Shown here: in pieces, positions 9,484-18,181 of the stretch | Position numbering within the stretch: the first letter of the stretch is position 1 | Layout: each line of letters opens with the position of its first letter | Source: Erythrobacter aureus | GTDB taxonomy: Bacteria > Pseudomonadota > Alphaproteobacteria > Sphingomonadales > Sphingomonadaceae | Assembly (NCBI RefSeq): GCF_003355455.1 | Contig: NZ_CP031357.1 | Span: 1,404,501 to 1,468,500 of the forward strand | Direction of reading: 5' to 3' | Length of the DNA stretch: 64,000 nt | Notes under the pieces: generated by a model | Database searches by the model: none | What the model was told of the DNA's origin: nothing | The model's input: only the letters and a program-made list of their open reading frames with translations | Made by a program: the position numbers and the translations under genes

Positions 9484-10051
9484 GTGCGAATCCGGCTGCC
9501 TTGAGCAGCGCGCGCGTTTCGTAGAGCGGCAGACCGACGACGCCCGAATGACTGCCCTGGATGCGGCTGATGAGCCCTTCGGCAATGCCCTGGATGGCAT
9601 AGCCGCCCGCCTTGCCTTCCCATTCGCCACTGGCGAGATAGGCGTCGATCTCTTGCGCCGAGAGCCGCTTGAACATCACCACCGTCTCGCTCAGCCGCTC
9701 GCGGATCGTGCCGTCGGGCGCGCGTAGGGCAATCGCGGAGAGCACGCGGTGGCGGCGGCCCGAGAGAAGTTCGAGGCACTTGCGCGCCGTCGCCTCGTCC
9801 TCGGCCTTGGGCAGGATGCGGCGTCCGGCGGCGACCACCGTATCACCCGCGAGGACATGGCCGTCGTTCGAGGCAGCGGCTTCGGCTTTTTCGCGCGCCA
9901 TGCGCTTTGCATAATCGCGGGGCAGTTCGCCCTTGCGCGGAGTCTCGTCGATATCGGCAGGATTGACGGCGGCAGGCGTCACACCGAGGCGCGCGATAAG
10001 CTCACGCCTGCGGGGACTTGCCGATGCCAGGATAAGTGTGGGCTGGCCCAC
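9476..10051 (-). CDS. maf: Maf-like nucleoside triphosphate pyrophosphatase
   Basis: 191 residues starting MGQPTLILASASPRRREL, the hallmark Maf N-terminus. The family hydrolyses dTTP/UTP or modified nucleotides as a house-cleaning activity; the exact subgroup (YhdE or YceF type) is not decided here. ATG 10051 lies 6 bases after the infA stop. Second gene of the infA operon; its stop overlaps the TTG start of the RNase E/G-like gene. Confidence 0.93.
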   Translation of the reverse strand: MGQPTLILASASPRRRELIARLGVTPAAVNPADIDETPRKGELPRDYAKRMAREKAEAAASNDGHVLAGDTVVAAGRRILPKAEDEATARKCLELLSGRRHRVLSAIALRAPDGTIRERLSETVVMFKRLSAQEIDAYLASGEWEGKAGGYAIQGIAEGLISRIQGSHSGVVGLPLYETRALLKAAGFALA

Positions 10052-10057
10052 GGTGGC

Positions 10058-10315
10058 TTATTGCGGGCCGGGGCCCTGACCGGGGCCGCCGCGACCGGGC
10101 ATGAAGCGGTAGGTGATGCGCGCCTTGGTCAGATCGTACGGCGTCAGCTCGCACAGGACTTCGTCCCCCACCAGCACACGAATACGGTTCTTGCGCATCT
10201 TGCCCGCGGTGTGGCCGAGCACTTCATGGCCATTCTCGAGCTCGACGCGGAACATCGCATTGGGCAGCAGTTCCACCACCTTGCCGCGCATTTCGAGAAG
10301 TTCTTCTTTCGCCAT
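10058..10315 (-). CDS. infA: Translation initiation factor IF-1
   Basis: 85 residues with the complete IF-1 OB-fold sequence: MAKEELLEMRGKVVELLPNA at the start, then FRVELENGHEVLGHTAGKMR and ITYRFMPG. A short Gly/Pro/Gln tail extends past the usual end (about 72 residues), a common variation in alphaproteobacteria. Essential; acts at the ribosomal A site during initiation. Head of the leftward operon infA–maf–RNase–yacG and divergent from the TonB receptor gene across a 225-bp region that must carry both promoters. Confidence 0.97.
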   Translation of the reverse strand: MAKEELLEMRGKVVELLPNAMFRVELENGHEVLGHTAGKMRKNRIRVLVGDEVLCELTPYDLTKARITYRFMPGRGGPGQGPGPQ

Positions 10316-10540
10316 GTAGTCTGTCGTATCCGTTCGCTTGTGCAGTCAGAGCGGCGGCCTTTAGCGATGAAGGGCGGAAAAGGGAAGCCTTCGCGCGTTT
10401 TACCTCATTTCGACGAGCTACCGTCCCGGCTCGACCTGCGACAAAGCGATACCGAAATTGGCCTTGCGTGTAGGCCCGACGACCTGCATCGACCGTATTG
10501 GAAGGGGGTGGACGATTTTGCTGTAGGGAAGGCTTGTTTC

Positions 10541-13105
10541 TTGAAATTGCTTTCACTTTTCGCATCGTCCCTTCTTGCTATTGGTTGGGCGAATGCGCTC
10601 CATGCGCAGGACACTGCCCAGGCAGCCGAGGCCGGGTCGGAAGAGGATGAGAGCATTCCCTTGCCCCCCGGCACCATCGTGGTCACCGGAGAACGCATTC
10701 GCGGTCAGCTTATTGTCGATCAGCCGCCGATCGCCGAATATGACAGCGAGGATATTGCGGCATTCGGCGCGAGCTCCATCGCCGACATCATTGCCGCCAT
10801 CGAGCCGGCGACGGGTGGTGCGCGCGGTGGCCGCGGGGGCGGACGGCCAATTTTCCTCATCAACGGCATGCGCGTGTCGAGCTGGCGCGAGTTCCATTCC
10901 TATCCACCCGAAAGCGTCGCCAAGGTCGAGGTGTTTTCGGAAGAGGTCGCCCAGCGGTTCGGTTACGATCCCGACCAGCGCGTGGTGAACATCGTCCTCA
11001 AGAACGACTATGCGGCGCTGACGGTGGAGGGCGAGTTGGAGGCGCCTGCGCGTGGCGGTTACTGGCGCAACGAGGAGGAGGTAACCTACCTCAAGATTGC
11101 CGACGGGGCGCGGCTCAACTTCAATCTCGATGTCGAGGATTCCAGCCTGCTGACAGAAGCGGAGCGCGGGTTCACGGTCCCTTCCGCGATTCCCGGCGTC
11201 GTCGATGAAGCACCGTTCCGCAGCCTCCTTGCCGACACGTGGCAGGTGGAAGGAACGGCGAATTATGCCAAAGCCTTCCTCGACAGCGGATCCTCGATCA
11301 GCCTGAACGCAACACTGTCGCGCGAGGAGAGCATGAGCCTGTCGGGCCTGCGCGATACGGGCACGGGCGCGGACCCTATCGAGCGGCGCACCCGGACCGA
11401 TGCGCTCTCGCTGGGCGGGGCCTACAATCGCAATATCGGATCATGGAAGGCGACCTTCACGTCGGATGCGGTACTGTCCAACAGTGATACCGAAATCGAC
11501 CGGCGGACGGGCAGCGGCTTCGATACGGCGGAGACGCGGCTCCGCACGGTGGTCAACAAGGCGACTTTCACGGGCTATCCGGTCGAACTGCCTGCCGGTG
11601 AGATATCGACCACCATCGATCTGGGCCTGGACTGGAAGCGGCTGGAAAGCGCGGATACGCGGTCGGCCGTCGACGCATCGATCACCCGGCGCAGGCTCGA
11701 TGGCGGAGTGAACGTCAACATACCCATCGCCCGGCGGGGCGGGGCCTGGGGCGCCATTGGCACGGCCAGCATCAATCTGGCAGGCGGCGCGGAGGATCTT
11801 TCCGATTTCGACCGGCTGGCCAACTGGACGGCGGGGCTCAACTGGTCGCCCTTCGACAAGCTGAACCTCCAGCTTACCCGCATCTGGCGCGAGGTGGCGC
11901 CCGACATATCCGCGCTCGGCAATCCGCGGATCGACGAATTCAACGTGCCGGTGTTCGATTTCGCCACCGGACAGGATGTGCTCGCCACGGTCATCACCGG
12001 CGGCAATCCGAACCTTGCGCAGGAAACCCAGTCGGACTGGAAATTCGGCGCCAACTGGCAACTGCCATTTTGGGACAACACCCGGCTCCAGGCCGATTAC
12101 GGCATCAACCGCTCGCGCGATGTCACCTTGTCCTCTCCGGCCTATACCGCAGCCTTCGAACAGGCTTTTCCCGACCGGATCGAACGAGACCCGGCGGGCG
12201 AGCTTCTCGCCATCGACCGGAGGCCGGTGACATTGTTCGAAACCCGGAGCCGGACATTGAGCTTCGGCCTGTCGACGCGCGGGCGTATCGGCGGGTCGCA
12301 GGGCGAAGGGCATGGCCGCGGCGCGCGGGCGTCGGGCGGGCGCGGCCATGGCGGACCCGCGACCGGCGGAGGGGCACGGGTCGACGCCGAGCGTTCGGCC
12401 CGGATGCGCGAGGCGCTATGTGCCGAACCGCCTCGGCTCGACCGATTGCCGCCGCCCATGCTCGAACGGCTGCGCGGCGAAGATGGCGAGATCGACCAGA
12501 AAAGGCTGAAACAGCTCCGCGAGCGGATGTGCGCGGCCCGGTCGAATGCGCCCGATGGCGAAAACGCGGAGCAGCACGGCGGTGGCCGCGCTCCGGCTGC
12601 AAACCCCTTCGCCCGCCGCAGCGGCGGTGGAGGGCGCTATTTCGCCAGTTTCAACCACACGATCACGCTCGAAAACGAAGTCACGCTCGCGCGGGGCGGC
12701 CCGGTGTTCGACCAGCTCGACGGGTTCGTGCTCGGCAGTGGGGCGATCCCGAAACACAGCTCGCGGCTGGAAACGGGCCTGTTTCTGGATGGTTACGGCA
12801 TGCGCCTGTCGGGCCGCTATCTCGGCGAAGCGGTGCTGCGCGGCAGCGGGGTGCCAGGGGCTAGCGATCTCTTCTTCGGAGACCTCCTGACCTTCGACAT
12901 CCGCCTGTTCGCGAATCTCGGGCAGATTTTCGAACGCGAAGACGGCGTCCTCAAGAACTTGCGTATTGCCTTCAGGATCGACAATGTATTCGATGGCCAG
13001 CGCCGCGTGGTCGATGCCAGCGGCACGGTGCCCGATGCCTACGACCCGCGCCGGATCGATCCGGTGGGCCGCTATCTCGGCATCGACGTGAGGAAGGTAT
13101 TCTGA
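10541..13105 (+). CDS. TonB-dependent receptor with Gly/His-rich insert
   Basis: 854 residues from TTG 10541, preceded by AGGGAAGG about ten bases upstream and opening onto a signal peptide cut near ALHAQ. The plug domain starts around TIVVTGERI (TonB-box-like region) and includes RPIFLINGMRV and RVVNIVLKND. The C-terminal barrel ends near VGRYLGIDVRKVF. Between about residues 585 and 705 the barrel is interrupted by a low-complexity Gly/Arg/His-rich tract followed by a charged, Arg/Leu-rich segment containing two cysteines (ALCAEPPRL and RERMCAAR). The substrate is unknown. Stands alone between infA and the convergent esterase gene, 4 bp from the latter's stop. Confidence 0.88.
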   Translation: MKLLSLFASSLLAIGWANALHAQDTAQAAEAGSEEDESIPLPPGTIVVTGERIRGQLIVDQPPIAEYDSEDIAAFGASSIADIIAAIEPATGGARGGRGGGRPIFLINGMRVSSWREFHSYPPESVAKVEVFSEEVAQRFGYDPDQRVVNIVLKNDYAALTVEGELEAPARGGYWRNEEEVTYLKIADGARLNFNLDVEDSSLLTEAERGFTVPSAIPGVVDEAPFRSLLADTWQVEGTANYAKAFLDSGSSISLNATLSREESMSLSGLRDTGTGADPIERRTRTDALSLGGAYNRNIGSWKATFTSDAVLSNSDTEIDRRTGSGFDTAETRLRTVVNKATFTGYPVELPAGEISTTIDLGLDWKRLESADTRSAVDASITRRRLDGGVNVNIPIARRGGAWGAIGTASINLAGGAEDLSDFDRLANWTAGLNWSPFDKLNLQLTRIWREVAPDISALGNPRIDEFNVPVFDFATGQDVLATVITGGNPNLAQETQSDWKFGANWQLPFWDNTRLQADYGINRSRDVTLSSPAYTAAFEQAFPDRIERDPAGELLAIDRRPVTLFETRSRTLSFGLSTRGRIGGSQGEGHGRGARASGGRGHGGPATGGGARVDAERSARMREALCAEPPRLDRLPPPMLERLRGEDGEIDQKRLKQLRERMCAARSNAPDGENAEQHGGGRAPAANPFARRSGGGGRYFASFNHTITLENEVTLARGGPVFDQLDGFVLGSGAIPKHSSRLETGLFLDGYGMRLSGRYLGEAVLRGSGVPGASDLFFGDLLTFDIRLFANLGQIFEREDGVLKNLRIAFRIDNVFDGQRRVVDASGTVPDAYDPRRIDPVGRYLGIDVRKVF

Positions 13106-13109
13106 CCCG

Positions 13110-13889
13110 TCAGTGCAGCGCGCGGCGCGGGAAGAACAGGCTGGCAAGGCCCGATGCGCGGAACGGTTTCCACGCGCCTTCGGCCTGTGCAAGCCGGTCG
13201 GCGATGGCATAGACCGCCGCCGGGTTCACGCCGAGGCCGCAATGGCTGGCGAGCACCTCGATGTTCTCGCAATCCTCCCGGTCGCCGCATTGCACCGATC
13301 CGCGCCAGTGAACCACGCCGTCGGTCCGGGTGAGGATCGAGGTGGTGGGCACCGGGGGCGCTTCGGCCAGCTTGCGGAAATTGCCGCCGCGCATCGGCTC
13401 GGGTTCCTTGCCGTTGAGATATTCGAACAGACGCGCGGCATTGGTATGGCCGCGATCGTCGCTGATCGGCGAACCCAGGCTGATCACCCCGCGCACTTTT
13501 TCGGGAGCCATCTTGGCGAGTTCGCGCGCGAACACGCCGCCCAGGCTCCAGCCGACGATCGACACCTTGCCAGCCGTGCGCTCGTGCAACTCCTCGACAC
13601 AGCCCATCATTGCCTCGATGCGGGCATTGTCGATGCGCACATTGCGACCCAAATTCCAGCCCGCCGCATCGTAGCCGAGGTCCGACAGCAGCGAACGCAG
13701 CGGCGCGGTCGAATAATCCGACGCCATGAAGCCCGGCAGCACCAGCACGCCATGCCCGTCGCCGCGCGGCAGGGTGGAGAGCAGCGGGCGCAGGGCATAG
13801 AAGCTGGCAAGCTCGCCAAAGGCCCGTCCCGGTTCGGCCAGCGTCAGCAGGCGGCTGGGCGGGCGGGCTTCGATAGCTGTTGTCGTCAT
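13110..13889 (-). CDS. Alpha/beta hydrolase (lipase/esterase-like)
   Basis: 259 residues with the nucleophile elbow GWSLGG and the oxyanion-side VLVLPGFMASD segment of an alpha/beta hydrolase. C-terminal ASHCGLGVNP probably supplies the catalytic histidine. No signal peptide seen. ATG 13889 overlaps the stop of the WS/DGAT acyltransferase gene by four bases, so the two are coupled; a neutral-lipid role is inference from that neighbour. Substrate unknown. Confidence 0.83.
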   Translation of the reverse strand: MTTTAIEARPPSRLLTLAEPGRAFGELASFYALRPLLSTLPRGDGHGVLVLPGFMASDYSTAPLRSLLSDLGYDAAGWNLGRNVRIDNARIEAMMGCVEELHERTAGKVSIVGWSLGGVFARELAKMAPEKVRGVISLGSPISDDRGHTNAARLFEYLNGKEPEPMRGGNFRKLAEAPPVPTTSILTRTDGVVHWRGSVQCGDREDCENIEVLASHCGLGVNPAAVYAIADRLAQAEGAWKPFRASGLASLFFPRRALH

Positions 13890-15484
13890 TCCTTGGTCGG
13901 ACCTTTCAGGGGATGGGCAGCCTTGGGTTTCGAACGCGCACGGGAGGCATGAGTGCCGCCCTTGGCGGGTTCGGACGGCTTCTTCTTGGGCGCGGCCCGC
14001 TTCTTGGTGGCGGGCTTTGCGGCGTGTTTCTTGGCGGTTTTCTTAGGCTTGGCGGGTTTGGCGTCATCGCTCGCCGCATCGCGCAATTCCTCGAAACTTT
14101 CGCGAATGCAGTCTGCGTAGAATTCGGGATCGTCCATCATCTCGCGGTCGGCGGTGAAGGCGATGGTCGCTTCCTCGGTATAGCTTTGCACAACATGCGC
14201 GAGGCCCATGCCGTCGGTCAGGCAGATCAGACCCATCATGCTTTCCAGCCGCGCGCCGGCCGAATAAATCGGCACGGGCGGGCCGGGCACATTCGTCACG
14301 ACGGTGGTGAAGATAGGGCCGACCCCGCGATTGGCGAGGCTGAGGCGGGTATAGAGCTGCGCGCCAAGGCTCATCCACAGCGCGGGGCTGACCTTGCTCA
14401 TCTCGGTCATATTGCGCGCGCCCATGGCGTCGGCCATCGCCTTGGAATTGGTCGTGCGGTTATGAACCCAGGCCAGCCGTTCGAGCGGATCGGCGATATG
14501 CGTGCCGAGCGGCGCGATCATCGCGGCCACCTGATTGCCCATCGCATTCTTCTCGCCATTCGAGCGGACCGAGATCGGCGCCATGGCGGTGAGCGACTTC
14601 TTCGGCAATTCGCCGTGATGGTCGAGATAGCGCCGCAGCGCCCCGCCGATAATGGTCAGGAAGACGTCGTTGACCTTGGCGCCGTCCACGGCCGTGCGGA
14701 TCGCCTTGATGTCCGCCAGCGGCACGCCGACCCCCTCGACCACGCGGTGGGGGCCGATCTTTCTGTTGAACCGCGCCTTGGGCGCGATCATCTCGGTCGA
14801 GACGTCGAATTCCTTGGCCGCCAGTCCTTTCAGCGCCTTGGCGAGGCCCGGGGCGGCCTTGGCGGCCACTTCAAGCTGCTTGAGCGGATTGGCGATCGCG
14901 TTGAAATAGCTCTTGCCCAGCAGTTCGACCGGGTTGGGCACCTTTTCGGGCTTCCAGTCGTCGGGGCCGGGCGGGGGCGGTTCGTCGGGTGTGAGCGTGT
15001 GCGTCGCTTCCATCAGGTCGATCCCGCTCATCCCGTCGATCGCGGCGTGATGGACCTTGGTGATATAGGCATAGCAGCCCTTGGGCAGGCCTTCGACATT
15101 GTCGAGCCCCTCGACCACGGTGAATTCCCACGGCGGGCGTTCGAGATCCAGCGGGCGGGCGAAGATACGCGCGGCCTGGATGCACAATTGCCGCCAGTCT
15201 CCCGGCGCGGGCAGCGCAACATGGCGGACATGGTATTCGAGGTCGAAATCGGGGTCCTCGATCCAATAGGGATAGTCGAGGTCGAAGGGCACGCGCACCA
15301 TGCGCTGGCGCATGGTCTTGGAGAGTTGCAAACGGCTTTCGAAAAAGGCGAGGATATCCTTGAAGCGGACGAAACCTCCGGGTGCAGTCGAGGGGTTGTA
15401 GATCAGGATCGATCCGATGTGCATCGGCGAGTTACGCGTTTCCAGCGCGACGAAGCTCGCATCCATGCCCTGGAGCTGCTGCAT
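13886..15484 (-). CDS. Wax ester synthase / diacylglycerol acyltransferase
   Basis: 532-residue WS/DGAT-family protein. The active-site motif HHxxxD is HHAAIDG (H145, H146, D150), preceded by the PLDLERPPWE motif; N-terminal GMDASFVALE is characteristic. The family esterifies acyl-CoA with a fatty alcohol or diacylglycerol to form storage lipid at the membrane. From about residue 478 the protein continues into a tail of some 55 residues rich in Lys, Ala and Pro (repeated KKxAxKPA-like units), resembling a histone H1-like or PHA-granule-type tail; most WS/DGATs lack this. Coupled to a downstream alpha/beta hydrolase. Confidence 0.92.
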   Translation of the reverse strand: MQQLQGMDASFVALETRNSPMHIGSILIYNPSTAPGGFVRFKDILAFFESRLQLSKTMRQRMVRVPFDLDYPYWIEDPDFDLEYHVRHVALPAPGDWRQLCIQAARIFARPLDLERPPWEFTVVEGLDNVEGLPKGCYAYITKVHHAAIDGMSGIDLMEATHTLTPDEPPPPGPDDWKPEKVPNPVELLGKSYFNAIANPLKQLEVAAKAAPGLAKALKGLAAKEFDVSTEMIAPKARFNRKIGPHRVVEGVGVPLADIKAIRTAVDGAKVNDVFLTIIGGALRRYLDHHGELPKKSLTAMAPISVRSNGEKNAMGNQVAAMIAPLGTHIADPLERLAWVHNRTTNSKAMADAMGARNMTEMSKVSPALWMSLGAQLYTRLSLANRGVGPIFTTVVTNVPGPPVPIYSAGARLESMMGLICLTDGMGLAHVVQSYTEEATIAFTADREMMDDPEFYADCIRESFEELRDAASDDAKPAKPKKTAKKHAAKPATKKRAAPKKKPSEPAKGGTHASRARSKPKAAHPLKGPTKE

Positions 15485-15645
15485 AGGGTCCTTTCGCGCT
15501 GTCGCCGTGCTGCGTGAAGGCAGAGCGGCATCCTCCTGTTTCGGCCTGCCTGTTTCCGCAGGTCCGAATGGGCGAAGGCTAGCACGTGACGGTTCCGCGT
15601 CAACTTGCCGCCCCGGTAAAGACCTGCCGTAGCGGGATCAGGGGC

Positions 15646-16818
15646 TTAGAGCGCGTCGCCCGCAGCCACGCCGCTGGCCCAGGCCCATTGGAAGTTGTAG
15701 CCGCCCAGCCAGCCGGTCACGTCGACCGCCTCGCCGATGGCATAGAGCCCGGGAAAGCGCTTTGCTTGCATGGTCTTGGAGGAGAGTTCGGCGGTCGAGA
15801 TTCCACCCACAGTCACCTCGGCCTTGGCGAAGCCTTCGGTGCCGTTGGGGTGGAAGGTCCACCGCTTGAGGCGCTCTCCCGCGCTGCGCAGCGCCTTGTC
15901 GGGTAGATTGCCGAGATCGCCGTCGAGACCGAGCTTGTCCGCGAGAATGTCTGCCAGACGTGCCGGGAGCGCCTCGCGAAGCTGCGTGCGCACGCCCGAT
16001 CGGGGGTTTCCGCGTTTGGCATCCATCAGCCATTCGGCGGTTCGCTCGGGAATGAAGTCGACGAACAGCGGCTCTCCCGGGCGCCAATAGGAACTTGCCT
16101 GCAGGATCGCGGGGCCGGACAGCCCGCGATGGGTGAACAGCGCGGCCTCGGCAAACCCGGTCTTGTTCGCCGTGGCGACGACCGGGGCCGAGACGCCCGA
16201 AATGTCGCGGAACAGCACTTCCTCGCCGCCCAGCGTCAGCGGGACCAGGGCGGGGCGCGGCTCGACCACCTTGAGGCCGAATTGGCGGGCGAGGTCGTAG
16301 GCGAAGCCGGTCGCCCCCATCTTGGGAATCGAGGGGCCGCCGGTGGCGATGACCAGCGCGGGTGCGGTGTAGGTGCCGGTCTGCGTGGTCACGGCGAAGC
16401 CATCGCCATGCGCGACCGAGGTCACTTCCTCGCTGCAGCGCACGGTCACATCGCCTTTCGCGCATTCCTCCAGCAGCATCTCGACGATCTGTTTGGCCGA
16501 GCTATCGCAGAAGAGCTGACCCAGCGTCTTCTCGTGCCAGGCAATGCCGTAGCTTTCGACCAGATCGAGAAAGTCGCGCGCGGTATAGCGCGCCAGCGCC
16601 GATTTGGCGAAATGCGGATTGGCGCTGAGATAGTTTGTCGGACCTGCGCCGATATTGGTGAAATTGCACCGTCCGCCGCCCGAAATCAGGATCTTCTTGC
16701 CCGGTTTCTCGGCGCGTTCGAGTACCAGCACGCGTTTGCCCCGCTGTCCGGCACGCGCGGCGCACATCAGCCCGGCGGCACCCGCACCCAGGATTATCGC
16801 ATCGTAGCTGGTGGGCAC
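15646..16818 (-). CDS. BaiN/HI0933-family FAD-dependent oxidoreductase
   Basis: 390 residues. N-terminal dinucleotide-binding ILGAGAAGLMCAA, followed by GKKILISGGGRCNFTN, which is diagnostic of the HI0933/BaiN flavoprotein family (NAD(P)/FAD-dependent, often annotated as aminoacetone oxidase-like). C-terminal AIGEAVDVTGWLGGYNFQWA closes the FAD domain. Starts with GTG 16818 directly abutting the stop codon of the upstream permease gene, so they are probably one transcript. The in vivo substrate is not known. Confidence 0.9.
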   Translation of the reverse strand: MPTSYDAIILGAGAAGLMCAARAGQRGKRVLVLERAEKPGKKILISGGGRCNFTNIGAGPTNYLSANPHFAKSALARYTARDFLDLVESYGIAWHEKTLGQLFCDSSAKQIVEMLLEECAKGDVTVRCSEEVTSVAHGDGFAVTTQTGTYTAPALVIATGGPSIPKMGATGFAYDLARQFGLKVVEPRPALVPLTLGGEEVLFRDISGVSAPVVATANKTGFAEAALFTHRGLSGPAILQASSYWRPGEPLFVDFIPERTAEWLMDAKRGNPRSGVRTQLREALPARLADILADKLGLDGDLGNLPDKALRSAGERLKRWTFHPNGTEGFAKAEVTVGGISTAELSSKTMQAKRFPGLYAIGEAVDVTGWLGGYNFQWAWASGVAAGDAL

Positions 16819-18102
16819 TTATGCCTCGTCGATCGGATATTCGGGCTGTTGCCGTGCGGCGATGAAGTAGAGCAGCGTGCCCGCAGCAATGAAGCCGCCG
16901 AGCACCAGCCATGCCTGCGCTTGCGCCTGTACGGAGATGAACAGCGAACTGCCCACCGCGAAGATCACGCAGAACAGGTGGAAGGGCACGATCCGCCCCT
17001 CGCGATGCTCGAGCACGGGCAGCGCGAGGCTGGTCACGATATAGGTCACCAGCCGCACCAGCGTCCCCGCCACGGCCAGCACCTCGAAACCTTCCCACAG
17101 GCCGAACAGCACCGCCACAACGCCGTAGAACAGGATCGCGTTGAAGGGCGTCAGGAAGCGCGGATGGACATATTCGAACCAGCGCGGGAGCATGCCGCGT
17201 TCGGCCATGCCGTACATCAGCCGCGGCTGCGCGACGCCGCTGGCGAAATTGTTGGCACCGATGCTGAAACTCGCCGCGATGACGATGGCGAGCGAGCCGA
17301 TTTGGCCCATCGATGCGCCCGCAACCCCGGCGAGTGCGTTGTTCTCGCCTGCGAACTCAGGCCCGATGGCGATGAAGGCCCAGATTATCGCCATGTAGAG
17401 CAGCGTCACCCCGCTCACCATGGTGACGATGGAAAGCGGCACGTCGCGCTTGGGGTTCTTGAACTCGCCTGCAGCCTCGACCACGCCTTCGAAGCCGATG
17501 AAGGCGTAGAAGGTGAGCAGGATGACGGTTTCGACCTCGCTGAATTGCGGCAGGGCCACGTCGCCCATCCCGCTGCCCGCAAACAGGGCGGAAACGACCA
17601 GCAGGCCCAGCGGCACTAGCTTGATCGCGGTCATCACGCCCAGCGTGCCGACCGAGGCGCGCATGCCGTAGAGATTGACGATGGTGATCAGCGCGAGGCC
17701 GATGCCCGCCGCGATCGGGGTGACGCCCGGCTCGCCCAGCCACGGGAAGACCGCCGCGAGATAGGCGATCATCACATGCATATTGGCCGCCGCGGTCACG
17801 ATGGCGCTGGCATAGCGCGCCCAGCCCGCCTGGAAGCCGACGAAGCGCCCGAAGGCCGCCTCGCCATACAGAACCGAGCCGCCGCTATGTTCGAAGCGGC
17901 TGGCCATCCAGGCATAGCACAGCGCCAGCGGCAGGAAGAGGATCCCGCCCACCAGCATCATCCACGGCGCGAAATTGCCGACCGCTGCGACGAGCACTGC
18001 GGGCAGGGCGAATATGCCCGCCCCGATCATCCCGTTCAGCGGAAACAGCGATGTCCCCCAGAAGCCGACTGTGCGCGGCGGTGCGAGTTTGGTCCCGTCC
18101 AT
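16819..18102 (-). CDS. APC-family amino acid permease
   Basis: 427-residue polytopic membrane protein. The N-terminal GFWGTSLFPLNGMIGAGIFA matches TM1 of the amino acid–polyamine–organocation family (GAGIF helix break), and hydrophobic segments fit about 12 transmembrane helices. Start chosen at 18102 (MDGTKLAPP), just before TM1; the open frame extends upstream but only into the divergent uvrC leader. Transports an unidentified amino acid, probably by proton symport. Its stop abuts the BaiN-like gene. Confidence 0.87.
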   Translation of the reverse strand: MDGTKLAPPRTVGFWGTSLFPLNGMIGAGIFALPAVLVAAVGNFAPWMMLVGGILFLPLALCYAWMASRFEHSGGSVLYGEAAFGRFVGFQAGWARYASAIVTAAANMHVMIAYLAAVFPWLGEPGVTPIAAGIGLALITIVNLYGMRASVGTLGVMTAIKLVPLGLLVVSALFAGSGMGDVALPQFSEVETVILLTFYAFIGFEGVVEAAGEFKNPKRDVPLSIVTMVSGVTLLYMAIIWAFIAIGPEFAGENNALAGVAGASMGQIGSLAIVIAASFSIGANNFASGVAQPRLMYGMAERGMLPRWFEYVHPRFLTPFNAILFYGVVAVLFGLWEGFEVLAVAGTLVRLVTYIVTSLALPVLEHREGRIVPFHLFCVIFAVGSSLFISVQAQAQAWLVLGGFIAAGTLLYFIAARQQPEYPIDEA

Positions 18103-18181
18103 CGGGCGGGGGATGGCCGCAAACGCCGCTTTGCACAAGCGGCCTTTGCCTAAGCGGTTCGGGCGCACTATCTCCACCCCC

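Noticed and set aside
13880..15517. 545-codon plus-strand frame opposite WS/DGAT
   Set aside because: Shadow of the acyltransferase; composition is Arg/His/Gly-rich with no domain.
16129..17619. Long plus-strand open frame opposite the flavoprotein and permease genes
   Set aside because: His/Arg/Gln-rich shadow of two well-identified genes on the minus strand.
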